DNA of 8,551 bases from Bacteroidales bacterium UBA932 (GTDB taxonomy: Bacteria > Bacteroidota > Bacteroidia > Bacteroidales > UBA932), in the NCBI GenBank assembly GCA_002293585.1, contig DBDM01000178.1:945-9495 (forward strand), read 5' to 3'. Below, one piece after another: positions 5,061-8,551 of this stretch (its first letter is position 1; each line of letters opens with the position of its first letter). The notes beneath the pieces are model-generated. The model searched no databases and was not told the origin of the DNA. It saw nothing but the letters and a program-made list of their open reading frames with translations. The position numbers and the translations under genes were made by a program.

Positions 5061-6562
5061 GTGGCGGCAGGAATAAATTGTTCAATACCTTGCTCGCGGT
5101 GCACAAGGCGGATGTTTACCGCATGTTTTTTCGATAAGTAGTGGGCGGTTTGTTCGGCGCAATAGACCGAACGATGTTGTCCGCCGGTGCAGCCGAAAGC
5201 CACCGACAGGCTGGTAAATCCACGTTCTATATAATTGCCCACACTGATGTCGAGCGTGTCGAAAACATGTTGCAAAAATTCCCCTACGCGCGATGATGTT
5301 TCGAGGTAGTCCATCACCGCTTTGTCGCGACCGGTAAGCATGCTGAAATCGGGCCTGCGCCCCGGATTATTGATGCCGCGGCAATCGAAGACAAAGCCGC
5401 CGCCGTTGCCGCTGTAGTCAATGGGATAGCCCTCTTTGTAGGAAAAGCTGGAGACGGTGATTAAGAGTGATGAGTGATGAGTGATGAGTGATGAGTTTGC
5501 TTCGTCGGCCCCGTCATTGCGAGGCACGAAGCAATCAGTCTCTTGCCCCGTCCTTTGTAATTCGTAATTCGTAATTTGTAATTCGTAATTATTATTTATC
5601 AATTCAAACAAATAGCCGGTGGACAGGTGATCGAGCTTATGCTCGTCAATCAGGGTGCGGAGGTTGGCGAGCGCCTGCGGAATGCTTTGCAGGAATAGGG
5701 CTTTATGTTCAAAAAGTCCGCGATAGCCGTAAGTGCCGAGGTTTTGCAGTCCTTTGAAAAAAGCGAAAGTATATACCTGCCGGGTGAATGCCTGCCGGTC
5801 AACGTTGGTTAATTTTTCCAATGCGTTGAGGTAATGCCGTAGCAGCGTAGCGCGGGTGTTGTCGTCGAAATTAGCGCGCGCCTGAAACAGAAAAGAAGCC
5901 ACATCGTAAGCCGGCGGACCGCAGCGTCCTCCCTGGAAGTCGATGAACCGCACCTTGCCGTCGGGCGTTACCATGACATTGCGGCTTTGAAAATCGCGGT
6001 ACATGAAAAACGACCCATCGGCTTGCAACAAGGTGCCGGCCAGCGTTTCAAAATCATCTTCCAGCCGTTTTTCATCGAAGTCGATTTTCGTCAGTTTTAA
6101 AAAATTATACTTGAAATAATTTAAATCCCAGAAAATAGAGCGCCGGTCGAAATGTTCGGCCGGGTAACAACAAGCGTAGTCGAAGCCTTGCAGCCCTTTC
6201 ACCTGCATGAAAGCCAGCTGTTCCATGGCTTGCTGCAGCAGGGCGGGCGCTTCGGGCGTGTTCAGCAGGCTGTAGAGCGAGGTGTCGCCCAGGTCTTCCT
6301 GCAGGTAATGCAGTCCGTCGGTGGCCACGGCGTAAATTGCCGGCACGGGCACGCCGTTGTGTGCGCACACACGGGCTATTTCCACGAAGGCTTTATTTTC
6401 CGGCAGACTGTTGCCATAGGTAGCCACCGCCTGCTTCCCGCCGCCGCTAATGCGGAAATAGCGCCGGTTGGAGCCGGCTTGCGGCAATGCCATAATATTT
6501 TCGGCCGGGGAACCTGCCCAGTGTTCAAATAAATTCTTTATTATTTCTTCGCTATGTAACAC
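5057..6562 (-). CDS. APH-family sugar kinase (AmgK-like) fused to RapZ C-terminal domain, with repeat-derived linker
   Basis: The start is GTG 6562 (plus-strand cac at 6560-6562), one base after the metF stop; it gives a natural N-terminus leading into ALPQAGSNRRYFRI (25-38). Residues about 1-320 are an aminoglycoside-phosphotransferase fold: the P-loop-like SNRRYFRI, catalytic loop MYRDFQSRN (D190, N195) and metal-binding FIDFQGG (D208). This is the AmgK / APH pattern; AmgK phosphorylates MurNAc and GlcNAc at the anomeric position. Residues about 368-501 are a RapZ C-terminal domain, with SFSYKEG, GGGFVFDCRG, NPGRR and FGCTGGQHRSVY (456-467). In E. coli this domain binds RNA and senses glucosamine-6-phosphate. 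The RapZ N-terminal P-loop domain is absent. Residues about 322-367 are encoded by low-complexity repeats and look like an insertion. The stop overlaps the next ATG as ATGA. Confidence 0.9.
   Translation of the reverse strand: MLHSEEIIKNLFEHWAGSPAENIMALPQAGSNRRYFRISGGGKQAVATYGNSLPENKAFVEIARVCAHNGVPVPAIYAVATDGLHYLQEDLGDTSLYSLLNTPEAPALLQQAMEQLAFMQVKGLQGFDYACCYPAEHFDRRSIFWDLNYFKYNFLKLTKIDFDEKRLEDDFETLAGTLLQADGSFFMYRDFQSRNVMVTPDGKVRFIDFQGGRCGPPAYDVASFLFQARANFDDNTRATLLRHYLNALEKLTNVDRQAFTRQVYTFAFFKGLQNLGTYGYRGLFEHKALFLQSIPQALANLRTLIDEHKLDHLSTGYLFELINNNYELQITNYELQRTGQETDCFVPRNDGADEANSSLITHHSSLLITVSSFSYKEGYPIDYSGNGGGFVFDCRGINNPGRRPDFSMLTGRDKAVMDYLETSSRVGEFLQHVFDTLDISVGNYIERGFTSLSVAFGCTGGQHRSVYCAEQTAHYLSKKHAVNIRLVHREQGIEQFIPAAT
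5465..5496 (-). repeat. 7-bp tandem repeat, 4.6 copies (plus-strand gagtgat)
   Basis: Four exact copies of gagtgat (5465-5492) plus gagt (5493-5496). In the coding frame they give LITHHSS-type residues just before the RapZ C-terminal domain. The unit is not a multiple of three, so gain or loss of one copy would shift the frame. Confidence 0.95.
5497..5534. repeat. Palindromic interspersed repeat (cattgcgaggcacgaagcaatc type)
   Basis: ttgcttcgt (5497-5505) and acgaagcaa (5526-5534) are a perfect 9-bp inverted repeat with a 20-base loop. A competing small pair, attgc (5516-5520) with gcaat (5531-5535), is nested in it. The string gtcattgcgaggcacgaagc resembles a short repeat that I recall from intergenic regions of many genomes, including Bacteroidota. 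The 8-mer gccccgtc occurs directly repeated at 5508-5515 and 5545-5552. All of it lies inside the coding frame. Confidence 0.75.
5557..5591 (-). repeat. 7-bp tandem repeat, 5 copies (plus-strand gtaattc)
   Basis: Five units: gtaattc, gtaattc, gtaattt, gtaattc, gtaatta. In the coding frame they give NYELQITNYELQ, a translation often seen when this repeat class is read as protein in Bacteroidota. They form the start of the linker between the kinase and RapZ-like domains. Confidence 0.95.
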
Positions 6563-6563
6563 T

Positions 6564-7520
6564 TTAAAAAACTTTTTTGACGATTTCTGCGATATTGGTG
6601 GTGCGTCCCATGGAGTAGAAATGGATGACGGGGAGGCCTGCTTTTTTAAGGCCTGCCGCCTGCATTGCCGCCCATTCGGTGCCCACTTCCCTGACGGCGG
6701 CGTTGTCGGCGCATTGCTCCACCTCTTTTACAAGTTCAGACGGAAGATCAACGTGGAACGTCTGCGGCAGAATGGTGAGGTGCGATTTCGTTGTCAGCGG
6801 CTTGATGCCCGGCACGATGGGCACGGTGATGCCCGCTTTGCGCACACGGGCAATGAAGTCGAGAATGCGGGCGTTATCGAAACTCATCTGCGTTACGATA
6901 TAGTCGGCGCCCGCGTCTACTTTGCGTTTCAGCGCTTCGATATCGGCATCGAGGTTGGGACTTTCGGCATGTTTTTCGGGATAACCGGCCACGCCGATAC
7001 AAAAATCGGTGTGTTGCCGGCCGTCGCCGTCAATAAACTTTCCGCGGTTCATGCCGGCAATCTGCGCCACAAGGCCGTCGGCGTGGGAATGGCCTTGCGG
7101 GTGAGGCTTGAAACGGCGCTCGCCGTGGGGTGCGTCGCCCCTAAGCGCCAGCACGTTGTGCATATCCAGAAAATCCATGTCGATGAGTGCGTCCTCAATA
7201 TCGTAGCGCGACAGGTCGCCGCAGATGATATGGGGCACCGTCTCAATGCCGTAACGTTTGACTATGGCGGCAGATATACCCACTGTGCCGGGGCGTTGCC
7301 TGATAATATGCCGTTCCAGCAGTCCGTCGGGACGCTCGGTGTAGCGTGTGTCCTCGCGGTGGAAGGTGACGTTGATATAGGCCGGATCGAGGGGCGCCAG
7401 GGTGTCGATAGCGTCGAAAATGTTGGCCGTGCCCTCGCCTTTCAGTGGAGGCAGCAGTTCGAAAGTAAAGCGCGTCCTGTTCTCGCTTGCCGCGCGGTGG
7501 ATGATGTCTATTATTTTCAT
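6564..7520 (-). CDS. metF: Methylenetetrahydrofolate reductase, MetF
   Basis: This 318-residue FAD enzyme reduces 5,10-methylene-THF to 5-methyl-THF in the cytoplasm, providing the methyl donor for MetH. Visible signatures are FTFELLPP with catalytic Glu (E21, equivalent to E28 in E. coli MetF), INVTFH (49-54), LALRGDAP (124-131; D129 corresponds to the flavin-contacting Asp of LRGDP), GVAGYPEKH (about 177-185) and the substrate-contacting TQMSFD. Length is normal, slightly above the E. coli enzyme (296). It starts at ATG 7520, overlapping the metH stop as ATGA, and ends with TAA one base before the GTG of the kinase gene. The pairing with metH is a direct pathway link: MetF makes what MetH uses. 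No frameshift or missing catalytic residue was seen. Confidence 0.97.
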   Translation of the reverse strand: MKIIDIIHRAASENRTRFTFELLPPLKGEGTANIFDAIDTLAPLDPAYINVTFHREDTRYTERPDGLLERHIIRQRPGTVGISAAIVKRYGIETVPHIICGDLSRYDIEDALIDMDFLDMHNVLALRGDAPHGERRFKPHPQGHSHADGLVAQIAGMNRGKFIDGDGRQHTDFCIGVAGYPEKHAESPNLDADIEALKRKVDAGADYIVTQMSFDNARILDFIARVRKAGITVPIVPGIKPLTTKSHLTILPQTFHVDLPSELVKEVEQCADNAAVREVGTEWAAMQAAGLKKAGLPVIHFYSMGRTTNIAEIVKKVF

Positions 7521-8551
7521 TCTTTAATGATCAGCTTCTTGATTTCTTCGGTTGGTTTTTTGCGGCGCCGGGCGTACTCCGCTATTTGCTCTTCCGTGAG
7601 CGTGCCGAGGGTAAAATATTCGGCATCGGCATCGGCTACCATGAGGCCGCAAAGCGCTTCGCCCGGCTCAATCATGTAGTTGCCGGTCAGGCGCATTCCT
7701 GTCGTTTGTTGTACGCCTAACAGCGTGAAAACTTCTTCTTTGAGCGAATGGTCGGGGGTGGCGGGATAGCCGAATGCAAAGCGCCGGCCACGGTATTTTC
7801 CGCGCATGGCGTCCTGCGGCGGAATTTCGCCTTGTTGATAGCCCCACGCCTCACGGCGGATCAATTCGTGCACCGACTCGGCAAAGGCTTCGGTGAGCCG
7901 GTCGGCCAGCAGCTTGGCCATAATGGCGTTGTAGTTATCTCCTTCGGCGCGTAGTTTTTCGGTGAACGCACTAAGTCCGACTCCGGCCGTGAGGGCGAAG
8001 GCGCCGATGTAGTCCTGAGCCTTGTTCGTAACGTAGTCCGCCACCGAGGGATTGGTGCTTTTCCCCGTGGCCTGGCTGCGGAGCTGAGGCAGGCGCACCT
8101 CGCGACCTTCCGTTCCGGTCACCACAATATCGTCGCCGGCGCCGGGACCTTCATTTTCGCGACCGCGCCGCGCCGGAAAAATGCCTGCTACACCTTCTAA
8201 ACGAAGGATATGCGCTGATTTTATACGTTGAAGCATTTTCTCCGCATCTTCGCGGAGTTGCTGTTTCTGCTCGTTGCCGCGCACTTGCCATGCGGCATAA
8301 AACATAGACCAATTGATATACGGCTCCACATCGGCGATGGAATAGCCGGTGAAAACCATTTGACCCAAGCGTTGGGGTGCAGTAATGGTATCGGCTTTTT
8401 TGATATGCGCATTGCGGCGTGCCTCGTCCAATGGCAGCGCATGCTGACCGGCAGCTGCGGTGACGTTGTGCAGCTCCCGCTCGATCTGCTGCTGTTCGCG
8501 AATGCCGGCAATAAATTTTTCGGCGTCGGAGCCGGTGAGGGAAGCCATGAT
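7517..8551 (-). CDS. metH: Cobalamin-dependent methionine synthase MetH, C-terminal part (activation domain), 5' end beyond window
   Basis: The frame is open to the right edge; the codon before the apparent ATG at 8548 is ATC, so that Met is internal. The 343 residues match the C-terminal end of E. coli MetH, starting just after the B12-binding domain (MASLTGSDAEKF corresponds to the ASLLSD region). The activation domain follows: YINWSMFYAAW, GVAGIFPARR, DYIGAFALTAGVG, DDYNAIMAKLLADRLTEAFAE, and the AdoMet-binding loop RFAFGYPATPDH (256-267, numbered from that Met). This loop reads RPAPGYPACPEH in E. coli as I recall it. The domain binds AdoMet and reductively remethylates cob(II)alamin. Compared with E. 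coli, the FPA...GDDI loop is longer (RRGRENEGPGA inserted). The catalytic homocysteine, folate and B12 domains would be upstream, unless the gene is a split version. Confidence 0.94.
   Translation of the reverse strand: MMASLTGSDAEKFIAGIREQQQIERELHNVTAAAGQHALPLDEARRNAHIKKADTITAPQRLGQMVFTGYSIADVEPYINWSMFYAAWQVRGNEQKQQLREDAEKMLQRIKSAHILRLEGVAGIFPARRGRENEGPGAGDDIVVTGTEGREVRLPQLRSQATGKSTNPSVADYVTNKAQDYIGAFALTAGVGLSAFTEKLRAEGDNYNAIMAKLLADRLTEAFAESVHELIRREAWGYQQGEIPPQDAMRGKYRGRRFAFGYPATPDHSLKEEVFTLLGVQQTTGMRLTGNYMIEPGEALCGLMVADADAEYFTLGTLTEEQIAEYARRRKKPTEEIKKLIIKE

Noticed and set aside
5465..5591. CRISPR array
   Set aside because: The repeats are 7-bp tandem units without spacers, and there are no cas genes.
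6468..7679. 403-codon plus-strand ORF antisense to metF
   Set aside because: It runs opposite to metF and the flanking ends of metH and the kinase gene, all strongly recognised. The predicted protein has no known motif and looks like a GC-rich antisense shadow.
8546..8548. ATG 8548 as the start of a short MetH-like gene
   Set aside because: The preceding codon is sense and the residues align to the middle of the MetH linker after the B12 domain, so the ORF most likely continues past the window edge.

Overview
The window looks like part of a Bacteroidota chromosome. The clues are the gene families, a TAnnTTTG-type promoter, weak or absent Shine-Dalgarno sequences, a kinase fused to a RapZ C-terminal domain, and 7-bp repeats of the kind often seen between genes in this phylum. 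Every supported gene is on the minus strand, so transcription runs from high to low coordinates. There are two blocks of clearly different composition.

Block 1 (about 3509-8551; by eye close to half G+C) is a tightly packed housekeeping operon. In transcription order it holds the C-terminal part of a cobalamin-dependent methionine synthase (metH), methylenetetrahydrofolate reductase (metF), an APH-type sugar kinase fused to a RapZ C-terminal domain, a MurU-like sugar-1-phosphate nucleotidyltransferase, a HAD phosphatase and yidD. Neighbours overlap by ATGA, except that the kinase starts with GTG one base after the metF stop. MetF supplies methyl-tetrahydrofolate to MetH. The kinase and nucleotidyltransferase resemble the AmgK-MurU pair, which phosphorylates and then nucleotidylates amino sugars recovered from peptidoglycan. 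The kinase linker contains an insertion of about 130 bp built of two 7-bp tandem repeats and a palindromic repeat.

Block 2 (1 to about 3480; by eye about one third G+C) is a probable transferred defence module with its own promoter. It encodes a RecF/OLD-like AAA ATPase, a TOPRIM-like protein (OLD/DUF4435 style) and a DUF262 (GmrSD N-terminal, ParB-like) protein that runs off the left edge. Its genes are also ATGA-coupled. The ATPase plus separate TOPRIM pair recalls the AriA-AriB pair of PARIS; the DUF262 partner is an addition.

The most unusual feature is at the start of the TOPRIM gene. The ATGA-coupled reading frame begins at 2250, runs 42 codons, meets a TGA at 2122-2124, and stays open in the same frame into the 278-residue TOPRIM ORF. 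That TGA lies inside one arm of a perfect 10-bp inverted repeat. This could be a nonsense mutation, a sequencing error, or a controlled readthrough or reinitiation site.
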